Assembly: GCF_028292805.1 (NCBI RefSeq)
Contig: NZ_JAQGLS010000224.1
Span: 1 to 41,432, forward strand
DNA from: Ramlibacter sp.
GTDB lineage: Bacteria; Pseudomonadota; Gammaproteobacteria; Burkholderiales; Burkholderiaceae_C
Length of the DNA stretch: 41,432 bases
Reading direction: 5' to 3'
Below, in pieces: positions 23,195 to 32,096 of the stretch (positions are counted from its first letter, which is position 1; the number at the start of each line of letters is the position of its first letter). A program made the translations under genes and the position numbers. The notes under the pieces were generated by a model that saw nothing but the letters and a program-made list of their open reading frames with translations, did no database searches and was not told where the DNA came from.

Positions 23195-23566
23195 GATGAT
23201 CACTGATGCAGCGAAAGATCGTCCCGCCGGGCGCGCCCAGGGTTCCCGTCTCTCGTGGGCAAGCACGCAGGCCGGCGTGTGAAACGGTGCCTCCTCTGGC
23301 CGGGCGATCTCGCTCGGTCGAACATTCGCTTGCCCATGATGTCGGCGCCGGTCCGCTTCGGGGTGCTGCGAAGCAGGTCATTGACGGGGCCGGTCTCTCC
23401 CCCTGGTGCGAGCTTGAGGTTCTCGCGGAAACACTGCTGGCCGAGAATCCACGCCATCAGCGCGTCCCACTCTACGCCCAGTTCGTACTCGGGCTTGCCC
23501 ATGGTTTCCTTCCGGTGGCATGGAGCCATCGAGGCCGAGTCCGATGTCGACGAATACCTTGCTCAC
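23195..23566 (-). pseudogene. decayed dihydrofolate reductase-family gene
   Basis: Pieces of one RibD_C/DHFR-like protein lie in order on the minus strand in changing frames. VSKVFVDIGLGLDGSM (start GTG 23566) comes first. After a shift near 23515 follows GKPEYELGVEWDALMAWILG through GGETGPVND to GADIMGKRMFD. After a shift near 23322 follows EIARPEEAPFHTPACVLAHE and RREPWARP. After another near 23233 follows GGTIFRCISD. The family continues for roughly 80 more residues, which are absent. At least three single-base shifts plus 3' truncation make this a clear relic. It follows the GFA gene closely in the same direction. Confidence 0.75.
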
Positions 23567-23600
23567 GATCGTCCCCTCGCGGGGTGCGTCGAGCGAGCTG

Positions 23601-24116
23601 TCAGGCATCGCGCCGCACGGCAACAGGCACGGCGAATTGCTCGGCGGCCTGGGGCGATCCGTCAAGCTTCGTCCGGGCGTGCCTGTAGCAATCCGTACTG
23701 GCCGGCAAGACCACGCCGGCCTGGGCTGACTGCGTCCAGATGTGGGCGTCGATCGCGACCCAGTTCGGATCATCGAATGTCCCACGCGACAGGGCGAGGT
23801 ACTGCGGCCAGCGCTCGAACTTCAGCGCGACGGTGGTGGCACACGTCGGGCAAGAATGAAGATAAACCGCTTTAGCACTGGTCTCGGAGGTGTGCGCGTA
23901 GATGTTGAATTTCCCACTGAGCTCGACAGCGTCGATGGGAAACACCGCATTCGCATACGAAGTGGAGCCGGTCATCCTCTGGCAGAAGCGACAGTGGCAC
24001 ACCAGCGCACATAGAGCAGAACCCCGCACCCGGTACCTGACTGCATTGCAGAGGCAGCCTCCCTCGTGAGTGAAGTCGGCCGACAGGGCGTCCGTTTCGA
24101 TTGACTTGTCAGACAT
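23601..24116 (-). CDS. GFA/CENP-V domain zinc protein
   Basis: This 171-residue protein of the glutathione-dependent formaldehyde-activating (Gfa) fold has all zinc-ligand cysteines in place: GGCLCNAVRY (Cys21, Cys23), CHCRFCQRMTGS (Cys40, Cys42, Cys45) and SCPTCAT (Cys89, Cys92). Biochemical function in this large family is mostly unknown; it is not evidence for formaldehyde metabolism. ATG 24116 overlaps the upstream hypothetical gene by 8 bases. Base composition is lower in GC than the core genome, which fits horizontal acquisition with the neighbouring ORFs and IS element. Confidence 0.88.
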   Translation of the reverse strand: MSDKSIETDALSADFTHEGGCLCNAVRYRVRGSALCALVCHCRFCQRMTGSTSYANAVFPIDAVELSGKFNIYAHTSETSAKAVYLHSCPTCATTVALKFERWPQYLALSRGTFDDPNWVAIDAHIWTQSAQAGVVLPASTDCYRHARTKLDGSPQAAEQFAVPVAVRRDA

Positions 24117-24489
24117 CGGCGCACTCTACCCCTGGCAGGCGAAACTGCTGACACGACGCGTCCACGCGTCCATCAGACCCGCCTTCGGCAAGAAAGTACC
24201 GTCCCTCGTTCAGGGCGTCAAGTCCGGACGGCAGTGCGCTCCAGGCATGCACGATCTCAGGCTTCACCGTGGATGGCGCATGACCAGCGGCAGGATTGCT
24301 CATGCGCACGTGGTAGCCTAAGCGGACGAGATCCAGGAGTTCAGCCTCTGTTCTCACGCGTTTCCCCTCAGGGTCATTCCTCGAGTTGGTCTTGTGGGCT
24401 TGAAAGTGACCATTCTCGTAGCGGTGCGGGACCAGAACAGTCCCGGCGCGCTTGCCTCGACTGACGATGTAGTGAAGCTTCTGTTTCAT
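24109..24489 (-). CDS. hypothetical protein in low-GC segment
   Basis: This 126-residue protein is basic in its N-terminal half (MKQKLHYIVSRGKRAGTVLV, then HRYENGHFQAHKTNSRND), with mixed composition after that and no signal peptide, membrane helix or recognisable motif. ATG 24489 lies about 40 bases after an attC-like core site (minus-strand GTTAGAG), and the stop overlaps the GFA gene by 8 bases. The low-GC codon choice differs from surrounding chromosome. It would fit a gene-cassette passenger, but its function is unknown. Confidence 0.6.
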   Translation of the reverse strand: MKQKLHYIVSRGKRAGTVLVPHRYENGHFQAHKTNSRNDPEGKRVRTEAELLDLVRLGYHVRMSNPAAGHAPSTVKPEIVHAWSALPSGLDALNEGRYFLAEGGSDGRVDASCQQFRLPGVECADV

Positions 24490-24530
24490 GGGTATCGTGC
24501 CGATGATGAGCAGAGTCAGTTTTGCTTACG

Positions 24531-24611
24531 CTCTAACGTAGAAGCGACCGGCGGACTGTAGGGGGGCGAATGCCCGCCGCAAGGACGTCTGCGTCGATTG
24601 CCATGTTAGAT
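24531..24611 (-). other. attC-like recombination site
   Basis: The plus strand starts CTCTAAC and ends GTTAGAT, complementary outer cores matching RYYYAAC/GTTRRRY except the first base. Inside, AAGCGAC pairs with GTCGATT (one mismatch) after short unpaired spacers. GCGGAC then pairs with GTCTGC, and GGGC-GAAT-GCCC forms the tip. An 81-bp site with R/L boxes and an imperfect hairpin is what integron attC sites look like. On the minus strand it lies between the 25768-26124 gene and the 24109-24489 gene (IS ignored), as expected between two cassettes. No integrase gene is in the window. Confidence 0.45.
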
Positions 24612-24617
24612 CTCATG

Positions 24618-24646
24618 GGGGCTGTCTGAATTTTTGTGTTCGAGGC
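24618..24646 (+). repeat. IS256-family left inverted repeat
   Basis: The sequence reads GGGGCTGTCTGAATTTTTGT followed by GTTCGAGGC. It matches the right end read inward, apart from a few bases and a shifted T run. Confidence 0.8.
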
Positions 24647-24719
24647 GGTCAGAGACTTGTCCACGGCGGCGGGCGTCGCTTGCGACGGACGCACGCCGCG
24701 GTGGGCAAGTCGGTGCATC

Positions 24720-25682
24720 TTAAACAGCGGGCTTGGTGAATCGGTCTTCGTAGAGGATCGCGAACTGGTTCATGGCTTCCTTCCAATCCTTGGCGGCGCG
24801 CCCCCAGTCGGCTGTAATGTTTCGCAGCGCCAGCCAGAGCAACTTGCTGGCCACGTCGTCGCTGGGGAAGTGGCCTCGGCTCTTGATGATCTTGCGCAAC
24901 TGCGAATTGATGCTCTCGATCGCGTTGGTCGTGTAGATCACACGGCGGATCTGCGGCGGGAACGCGAAGAAGGGGATCACGTGGCTCCAGGCCCGACGCC
25001 AGGCAGCCACGACGGTGGGGGAATTTCTGGCCCCGCGGCCGCGCTCGAAGGCGTGCAGCTCAGCTTCGGCGGCCTCCGCGCTGGCGGCCGTGTAGATCGG
25101 CCGCATTGCCGCAGCCAGCAGCTTGCGGTCCTTCCAGCTGGCGTAATCCAGGCTGTTGCGAATCAGGTGCACGATGCACGTCTGCAGGGTGGTGGCCGGG
25201 AACACCGCCGCCAGCGCCTCGGGCATGCCTTTGAGGCCGTCGGTGACGGCAATCAGGATGTCGCCGACCCCGCGAGTCTTCAGGTCGTTGAACACCTTCA
25301 TCCAGAACTTGGCACCCTCGGTGCCTTCGATCCACAGGCCCAGGATGTCGCGGCTGCCGTCGGGCAGCACGCCCAGGGCCAAGTAGATCACCTTGTTGCG
25401 CACCACGGCGTCTTCCTTGATCTTCACGCGCAGCGCATCGAAGAAGACCACCGGGTACATCGGCTCCAGCGGGCGCGACTGCCAGGCCGTGACTTCGGCC
25501 ATCACCGCCTCGGTGACCGAGCTGATGAACTCGGGCGACACCTCCACACCGTAGCTCTCCAGCAGGAAACCCTGGATCTCGCGCATCGTCATGCCGCGGG
25601 CGTACATGGCGATGATCTTGTCGCCGCGATGGCGGCGTTCTTCAACTTTGTCTTGCTGGGCATAACTGGTCCTCTCGGTCAT
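24720..25682 (-). CDS. IS256-family transposase, N-terminally shortened
   Basis: The 320-residue Mutator-type (Transposase_mut) protein keeps the DDE core: first Asp in VVFFDALRVKI, second in IAVTDGLKGMPEAL, and Glu in TTNAIESIN. The intervening QTCIVHLIRNSLDYASWKDRK block of the family is also kept. Full-length relatives have ~400 residues; here MTERTSYAQQDKVEERRHRG joins directly to DKIIAMYARGM, so the usual ~80-residue N-terminal region (with most of the DNA-binding helix-turn-helix) is missing. ATG 25682 follows the right inverted repeat by 5 bases. The chain is uninterrupted, but it may not transpose by itself. Confidence 0.9.
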   Translation of the reverse strand: MTERTSYAQQDKVEERRHRGDKIIAMYARGMTMREIQGFLLESYGVEVSPEFISSVTEAVMAEVTAWQSRPLEPMYPVVFFDALRVKIKEDAVVRNKVIYLALGVLPDGSRDILGLWIEGTEGAKFWMKVFNDLKTRGVGDILIAVTDGLKGMPEALAAVFPATTLQTCIVHLIRNSLDYASWKDRKLLAAAMRPIYTAASAEAAEAELHAFERGRGARNSPTVVAAWRRAWSHVIPFFAFPPQIRRVIYTTNAIESINSQLRKIIKSRGHFPSDDVASKLLWLALRNITADWGRAAKDWKEAMNQFAILYEDRFTKPAV

Positions 25683-25687
25683 GTTGT

Positions 25688-25716
25688 GCCTCGAACACAA
25701 AATTCAGGACAGGCTC
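25688..25716 (-). repeat. IS256-family right inverted repeat
   Basis: Read inward on the minus strand it is GAGCCTGTCCTGAATTTTGT followed by GTTCGAGGC. The transposase start codon lies just inside. Confidence 0.8.
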
Positions 25717-25767
25717 ATCTCATGCGGCGAGGTACTTCCGTGCCACGTATCAGCGTAGATGCCGACA

Positions 25768-26124
25768 CTATCCTCTGGCAACATCGCATCCGCCAGAAAG
25801 GCCCTTCAACTCGCGCACCGCCACGAATGCACGTTTCGCCTTCCCGACTGTGAGCTCGCGTTCGAGCGCAGACAGCGGGATCCGGAAAGAAGTCTTCGTC
25901 AAACCTACCTCAGGCAAGACACTCTCTTTTGTCACGACCTCAGGCTTGGGATCCGCAATGTCGTTCCGAAAACCCCCAAGAAATTGGAGCGTAGTCCATG
26001 GCTCACTGTCGCCGTTCCGGGATATCTTCAGCCTCGCAACGAGAGAATCTAACTTCTCGTGCGGCCGGAGACGTTCGAACGTTGGGTAATCTGTCGCGAC
26101 ACGAGATCCCACAGCGTTCGCCAA
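25768..26124 (-). CDS. hypothetical protein in low-GC segment, start uncertain
   Basis: This is an open frame of 118 residues from TTG 26124. It is of balanced composition (LKISRNGDSEPWTTLQFLGG, then PLSALERELTVGKAKRAFVA), quite unlike GC-driven noise, so probably real. No motif is recognised. An ATG at 26214 begins MNQVQLFRKDEKRTFFAHHM in another frame that stops near 26133, while the main frame upstream of the TTG reads sensibly (HAAQTALAVEG). The natural gene may therefore start at 26214 and have suffered a frameshift near 26150. The stop lies 44 bases before the IS target site and the attC-like element. Confidence 0.45.
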   Translation of the reverse strand: MANAVGSRVATDYPTFERLRPHEKLDSLVARLKISRNGDSEPWTTLQFLGGFRNDIADPKPEVVTKESVLPEVGLTKTSFRIPLSALERELTVGKAKRAFVAVRELKGLSGGCDVARG

Positions 26125-26210
26125 CCCCTCTACGGCCAGCGCGGTCTGCGCTGCATGTGGTGAGCAAAGAATGTGCGCTTTTCGTCCTTGCGGAAAAGCT
26201 GGACCTGGTT

Positions 26211-26309
26211 CATGAGATCTAACGTGACTTCAACCGCGCTCGCGTGAAATAACACTTTCTCGACCAAGCCATAGTTCCTCCGCCGCCCTCGCAAGTTGCT
26301 GAGTTATAT
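26211..26309 (-). other. possible second attC-like core region
   Basis: CATGAGATCTAAC at 26211-26223 is the exact inverted copy of GTTAGATCTCATG at 24605-24617. Read on the minus strand it is an R'-like core (GTTAGAT) directly in front of an ATG. A possible partner, GTTATAT at 26303-26309 (one mismatch to GTTRRRY), with CAAC/GTTG and GCG/CGC pairing inside, would give a 93-bp site. Internal pairing is weak, so this is tentative. Confidence 0.25.
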
Positions 26310-26680
26310 CCGGTTCCCGCCAGGCCGGCCAATCCGCTGCTCCGACGAGCGGAACAGAATCAGCAAAACTGCCGCCTGCATCGATCCCCCGGGCTGCTGC
26401 GCGCGCCCGGTCCGCCGCGCAAGTGCTCGATTGCAGGGAATTTCTTGCACGTCCCGGTGCGCCAGGTGATGCGAAAACCAGGGCGCCGAGCGTGGCTTCC
26501 TGCTTCAACGACGCGCGCGTCGAGCGCGCCTGGCAAAGGCCGGCATGGATTGGATGGACACGCGGCCGATCGCCCGCACGCCAGGCGGTCCACCAGCGCC
26601 GCGCCAGTCATGCGCCTTTGGGCGGCGTGCATCCACCGGCGAGGCGGCGCGAGGCGCCGCCATCCTGCCTTCCCCGCACC
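26224..26680. other. stretch without a confident gene
   Basis: This covers the transition from low-GC accessory DNA (to about 26320) back to GC-rich DNA. A 92-residue minus-strand frame (26230-26508) with GAADWPAWREPDITQQLARA is possible but unsupported by a start signal or known family, and it would overlap the attC-like region. The right part contains the hairpin 26643-26661 described separately. No other signal was seen. Confidence 0.4.
26643..26661 (-). terminator. hairpin downstream of RsbQ-kinase operon
   Basis: Stem GGCGGCG, loop CGAGG and stem CGCCGCC lie 20 bases after the stop of the small membrane protein gene. There is no T run on either side. Confidence 0.4.
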
Positions 26681-27028
26681 TCACTCGCGGAGAAAAACCA
26701 GATTCACCACCAGGATCGTCCCCACCGCCCCAACCGAAAACAGCATCCCCGCCATGTACAGGTAAACCGCCACCGCCGTGCGCCGATAGACCCTGGTCCG
26801 GCTCATGTCCTGCGCCGCGCGTGCAATGGCCTTCATCGACCTGGACTCCAGCTCGGGGCTGTCCAGCAGTGCCCGCACCGCGGCGCCGAAGCCGAAGGCG
26901 ACCGCCGTGGAGCCGAGCATCCAGTACATGGCCATGACCAGCAGCATGCCGCTGGTGCCCAGGGCGATGGACAACAGCGCGCAGCCGACGCCGGCAGCGG
27001 CCGCCCGGGCCCGGCTGGTTTCCCTCAT
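26681..27028 (-). CDS. small membrane protein downstream of histidine kinase
   Basis: This 115-residue protein has two hydrophobic N-terminal segments (VGCALLSIALGTSGMLLVMA and STAVAFGFGAAVRALL) and a C-terminal one (YLYMAGMLFSVGAVGTILVV), separated by a basic loop (ESRSMKAIARAAQDMSRTRVYRR). No family is recognised. ATG 27028 overlaps the kinase stop codon (ATGA), so it is translated with the kinase and is the third gene of the RsbQ-like/kinase operon. It might be a membrane partner or regulator of the soluble kinase; this is inference from position only. Confidence 0.75.
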   Translation of the reverse strand: MRETSRARAAAAGVGCALLSIALGTSGMLLVMAMYWMLGSTAVAFGFGAAVRALLDSPELESRSMKAIARAAQDMSRTRVYRRTAVAVYLYMAGMLFSVGAVGTILVVNLVFLRE

Positions 27029-28560
27029 CCAGGGCTCTTGGCGCTGGCCGTCTCCCCCACCGGCACCGCCACCGTGAACGTCGTCCCCTCGCCTTCCTTC
27101 GACTGGACATGCACCGTGCCACCATGGGCCCGCGCGATCTCGCGCACGATGTACAGGCCCAGCCCGACCCCGCGCCCGCCGACGTTCTGGTCGTCGCCGC
27201 GCACCATGGGCTCGAACAGGCGCGGGATGAGGTCGGCCGGGATCGGCGCGCCTTCGTTGTGCACGCTCAGCCGGAACACGCCCAGGCTGCTGCCGGTGCT
27301 CACCGTCACCGGACGGTCCGGCGCGCCGTAAGCCACCGCGTTGCCCACCAGGTTGCCCAGCGCCTGGGCCATGCGGTCGGCGTCCGCGGCGGCGCTGCCC
27401 GGCCCGGACTGCACGTGCCGGATGGTGCGGTCCGGAAAAGCGATCGACAGCTCGTTGACCGCTTCGCTGGCCAGCGCATGCAGGTCCAGCGGTTCCTTGC
27501 GCACCGCCAGCCCGCGTCCCACACGCGCCTGCGTGAAGTCCAGCAGTTCCGAGATCAGCCGCCGCGCCCGGCCCGCCGAACGCAGCACGCGGTCGACCAC
27601 CAGGCGCTGCTGCTGCGACAGCGGTGTGCGCGTGAGCAGCTGCGCGCTCATGTCGATGGCCGACAACGGGTTGCGCAGGTCGTGGCTCACGATGCCCACC
27701 ATCTGTTCGGCGAACAGCGCGCGGTCCTGCGCTTCCGCGTGCCGCCGCACGGCGTCGGTCACGTCCTGCAGGATGCCGGTGAAGTGGATCAGCCGCCCGC
27801 CTTCGAAGAATGCGCGGCCCGACGACGCCACCACGCGCTCGGCGCCGTCCGCGCCGCGCAGGCGGTAGCGGCAGCGGTAGGTGCCGTCGCCGTCGGACAG
27901 CAAGGCGATGCCCAGGGCCGCCGCCTCGATGGGCCGGTCATCGGGTGCGATCGCTTCCATGAAGCGCGCGGCGTCCACGCGTTCGGTCGCCGCCAGCCCG
28001 AGCAGCCGGCCCACGCCCTCCTCGTAGCGGCGCTCGCCCGTAGCCGGATCGAGGTCCCAGCCGTACAGGTCGGCCGACTCCAGCGCCAGCCGCAGCCGCT
28101 CTTGCGCCAGCGCCAGCGCGCGCTGGCCTTCGGCGTGGCGGGCGGCGAGGTCTTCCGCGCGGCGGCGCTGTGCCAGCAGCTCGCCTTCGTACTTGTGCCG
28201 GTCCTCGGCCAGGAACACCGACGCATGCAGCATCTGCTGGCCGTCCCAGTGCCGCTCCACGGCATTGAGCATCACCGGGACGGTCACGCCGTCCTTGCGG
28301 CGCAGGTCCAGCTTCACCTCGGCCACGGAGCCTTGCATGCGCAGCAGTGGCGCCAGGTGGGTCTGGTGGAAGATGCGCCCGCCCATGGTCAGCAGGTCCT
28401 GGAAGCGCATCTGCTCGAGCAAGTCGGCCGGCTCGTATTTCAACCAGCGGCACAGCGTGCGGTTCACGTGCAGCAGGTGCCCCTTGTCGCCGGCCACCAG
28501 CAGGCCGCAAGGCGCGGAGTCGTACAGCCCTTCGGCGCCGGGCAGCCCGGCCGATTGCAT
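27025..28560 (-). CDS. PAS-PAS sensor histidine kinase, RsbQ-linked
   Basis: This 511-residue soluble kinase has no membrane segments. PAS1 (about 8-118) has GGRIFHQTHLAPLLRMQGSV and LDLRRKDG, a version seen in PAS domains next to RsbQ-type hydrolases. A coiled-coil linker (125-160) leads to PAS2 (160-270), which ends with HFTGILQDVTD. HisKA follows with phospho-acceptor His293 in VSHDLRNPL, then HATPase_c with GNLVGNAVAYG, a modified G1 box NEGAPIP and GVGLGLYIV. The gene begins 4 bases after the RsbQ-like hydrolase stop, and the membrane-protein gene overlaps its end. By analogy with RsbP, PAS1 may sense a product or ligand state of the hydrolase. No cognate regulator is adjacent in the same operon. 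Confidence 0.9.
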   Translation of the reverse strand: MQSAGLPGAEGLYDSAPCGLLVAGDKGHLLHVNRTLCRWLKYEPADLLEQMRFQDLLTMGGRIFHQTHLAPLLRMQGSVAEVKLDLRRKDGVTVPVMLNAVERHWDGQQMLHASVFLAEDRHKYEGELLAQRRRAEDLAARHAEGQRALALAQERLRLALESADLYGWDLDPATGERRYEEGVGRLLGLAATERVDAARFMEAIAPDDRPIEAAALGIALLSDGDGTYRCRYRLRGADGAERVVASSGRAFFEGGRLIHFTGILQDVTDAVRRHAEAQDRALFAEQMVGIVSHDLRNPLSAIDMSAQLLTRTPLSQQQRLVVDRVLRSAGRARRLISELLDFTQARVGRGLAVRKEPLDLHALASEAVNELSIAFPDRTIRHVQSGPGSAAADADRMAQALGNLVGNAVAYGAPDRPVTVSTGSSLGVFRLSVHNEGAPIPADLIPRLFEPMVRGDDQNVGGRGVGLGLYIVREIARAHGGTVHVQSKEGEGTTFTVAVPVGETASAKSPG

Positions 28561-28564
28561 GGCC

Positions 28565-29359
28565 TCAGGTCCCGGCGAGGAACTCTTCGATCGCCTCCAC
28601 GCTGGCGCTGGGCGCGCTCAGGTGCGGGCAATGGCCCACGTTGTCGATCACCCGCAGCTTGCTGTTGGGAATCACCTTGTGCATGTACTCGCCCACCGCC
28701 ACCGGGGCGATCAGGTCGTCGCTGCATTGCAGGATCAGCGTCGGCGCCTGCAGCCGCGGCAGGTCGCGCCGGTGGTCCGACAGGAACGTGACGCGGGCGA
28801 AGTGCTTGGCGATCTCGGGGTCGGTGCGGCAAAAGCTGTTGGTCAGCTCCAGCCCCAGTTCTGGCTGGTCCGGCGCGCCCATGATGGCCGGGGCCATGTT
28901 GCTCGACCAGCCCAGGTAGTTGCTCTCCAGCGACTCGAGCAGCGAGTCGATGTCGCCGCGCTCGAAGCCGCCGAAGTAGTCGCCGTCGTTGATGTAGCAG
29001 GGCGACGGCCCCACCATCACCTGGGCAGCGATCATCTGCGGGCAGCGCAGATTGGCCAGCAGGCCGATCATGGAACTGACCGAATGGCCGACGAAGATGG
29101 CCGGCTCCTGCGCCACCTCCCGCAGCACCTCGCAGACATCGTCGGCGTGACCTTGCAGCGTGCCGTAGCGCTCCTTGTCGTAGGCCGACAGCTCGGAGTT
29201 GCCGCTGCCCACCAAGTCCAGCAGGATCACCTGGTAGCGGTCGGCGAAGTGCGGTGCCAGCAGCCGCCACATGTGCTGGTCGCAGCCGAAGCCGTGCACG
29301 AACACCATCGGCTGGCCGGTGCCTTGCACCATCACGTTGTTGCGCTTCAAGACGGACAT
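28565..29359 (-). CDS. rsbQ: RsbQ-like alpha/beta-hydrolase (signalling hydrolase)
   Basis: The protein has 264 residues and is strikingly like Bacillus RsbQ along its whole length: HGFGCDQHMWRLLAPHF, LDLVGSGNSELSAYD, RYGTLQGHADDV, MVGPSPCYIND, FFSDHR-like FLSDHRRDL and GHCPHLS. The triad is Ser93 (GHSVSS), Asp215 and His243, as in RsbQ and in plant KAI2/D14 receptors of the same family. In Bacillus, RsbQ is required with the PAS-phosphatase RsbP for energy-stress signalling; here the next gene is a PAS histidine kinase. ATG 29359 is preceded by GGAGG at 8 bases. It is the first gene of a three-gene operon divergent from the hybrid kinase. Confidence 0.93.
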   Translation of the reverse strand: MSVLKRNNVMVQGTGQPMVFVHGFGCDQHMWRLLAPHFADRYQVILLDLVGSGNSELSAYDKERYGTLQGHADDVCEVLREVAQEPAIFVGHSVSSMIGLLANLRCPQMIAAQVMVGPSPCYINDGDYFGGFERGDIDSLLESLESNYLGWSSNMAPAIMGAPDQPELGLELTNSFCRTDPEIAKHFARVTFLSDHRRDLPRLQAPTLILQCSDDLIAPVAVGEYMHKVIPNSKLRVIDNVGHCPHLSAPSASVEAIEEFLAGT

Positions 29360-29427
29360 CGCTTGTTCCTCCAGAGGGCAATGAGTATGCCCAGCCGTAT
29401 GCCCGCGGCCAGGGTGCCGCGCTGATT

Positions 29428-29445
29428 TGTAGAACTTGTCCTACA
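29428..29445. promoter_or_regulatory. TGTAG-CTACA dyad with TCCTACA motif
   Basis: TGTAGAACTTGTCCTACA (29428-29445) contains an inverted repeat TGTAG-8-CTACA in the 210-bp gap between rsbQ-like and hybrid-kinase genes. The TCCTACA half (29439-29445) points to the hybrid kinase, 124 bases away; the other half points to the rsbQ-like gene, 68 bases away. It could regulate both. Confidence 0.4.
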
Positions 29446-29569
29446 CCCGCCAGCACCGCGGTTTCGGTTCCGAATTCCTTCTTGCGACGCGACGGTCGGG
29501 TCAATCGCCCACGCCAACTCGGCCGGATGGCGTCAAGGTGCGCGCGCAGTCCGGTGCAATCATCTTTGG

Positions 29570-31630
<2,061 letters not shown>

Positions 31631-31639
31631 CGGCAGCAG

Positions 31640-31646
31640 TCCTACA
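31640..31646 (+). promoter_or_regulatory. TCCTACA motif upstream of cupin gene
   Basis: CAGTCCTACACGGCG lies 9 bases after the hybrid kinase stop and 58 bases before the cupin ATG at 31705. Its surroundings (TCCTACACGGCG) are identical to those at the hemerythrin gene over 12 bases. Confidence 0.4.
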
Positions 31647-31704
31647 CGGCGCCGGGGCGGTTTGCGGGATGATCGGGTTTCCACAAACCGCGGGATGCAA
31701 AACG

Positions 31705-32076
31705 ATGGCCCTGCCGCATGCGCGACACCTCGACGTGATCAACGTCGCCCCACTGGGCGAGAAGCTGGCCGAATCGGTCAGCACCAGCCTGATCAAGACC
31801 GACCGCATCCAGCTGCTGCACATGGTGCTGGCGGCGCACCAGGACCAGCCGCAGCACCACGTCGACGAGGAATGCACCATCCACTGCCTGGAAGGCGAAG
31901 TCGAGGTGGTCATGGGCTCGGGCGTCCGGCGGCTGGGCGCAGGCAGCGTGGTCGTGTTGCCGGCCGGGCAGCAGCATGGGCTGCGGGCCCGCACCAACTG
32001 CGCGGTGCTGGTCACGCTGCTGCTGCACGGCGGCGATGCGGGAGACGGCGGCGGATCGGGCTCGCAGCGCGCCTGA
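31705..32076 (+). CDS. small cupin-domain protein
   Basis: This 123-residue single-domain cupin keeps most metal-site residues: QPQHHVDEECTIHCLEGEVE (His-x-Asp-Glu pattern of motif 1) and LPAGQQHGLRA (motif 2 with His). It is small and soluble and may bind a ligand or act as an enzyme; family members of this type are often unassigned. ATG 31705 is preferred, and an upstream in-frame ATG at 31669 would add 12 residues. It stands between the hybrid kinase and a convergent receiver gene, suggesting a signalling or stress role by context only. Confidence 0.85.
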   Translation: MALPHARHLDVINVAPLGEKLAESVSTSLIKTDRIQLLHMVLAAHQDQPQHHVDEECTIHCLEGEVEVVMGSGVRRLGAGSVVVLPAGQQHGLRARTNCAVLVTLLLHGGDAGDGGGSGSQRA

Positions 32077-32096
32077 GACAAGAGGGAGCAGCCCGC

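Larger units (their letters stand above)
24618..25716 (-). mobile_element. IS256-family insertion sequence, short form
   Basis: The 1.1-kb element is bounded by imperfect ~29-bp inverted repeats (left 24618-24646, right 25688-25716; shared inner part GTGTTCGAGGC). It is flanked by 8-bp direct repeats ATCTCATG at 24610-24617 and 25717-25724, a target duplication of the size this family makes. It encodes one transposase. Typical IS256 elements are 1.3-1.4 kb; the missing length corresponds to the N-terminal part of the transposase. Insertion occurred at the outer end of the attC-like site. Confidence 0.88.

Noticed and set aside
23881-23925. GTTGAAT inside the GFA gene as a further integron core site
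   Set aside because: It lies within conserved coding sequence and has no partner core or hairpin around it.
24490-26230. Composite transposon or CRISPR-like repeat structure
   Set aside because: Only one IS is present and the repeats are explained by IS ends, target duplication and attC-like cores; there is no regularly spaced repeat array.
26230-26508. 92-codon minus-strand frame as a gene
   Set aside because: It straddles the low-GC/high-GC boundary, has no Shine-Dalgarno or family match, and overlaps the possible second attC-like site; mentioned only in the gap description.
28193-29425. Plus-strand frame antisense to the RsbQ-like gene
   Set aside because: The translation is His/Gln/Val-rich without motifs; the minus-strand gene matches RsbQ end to end.
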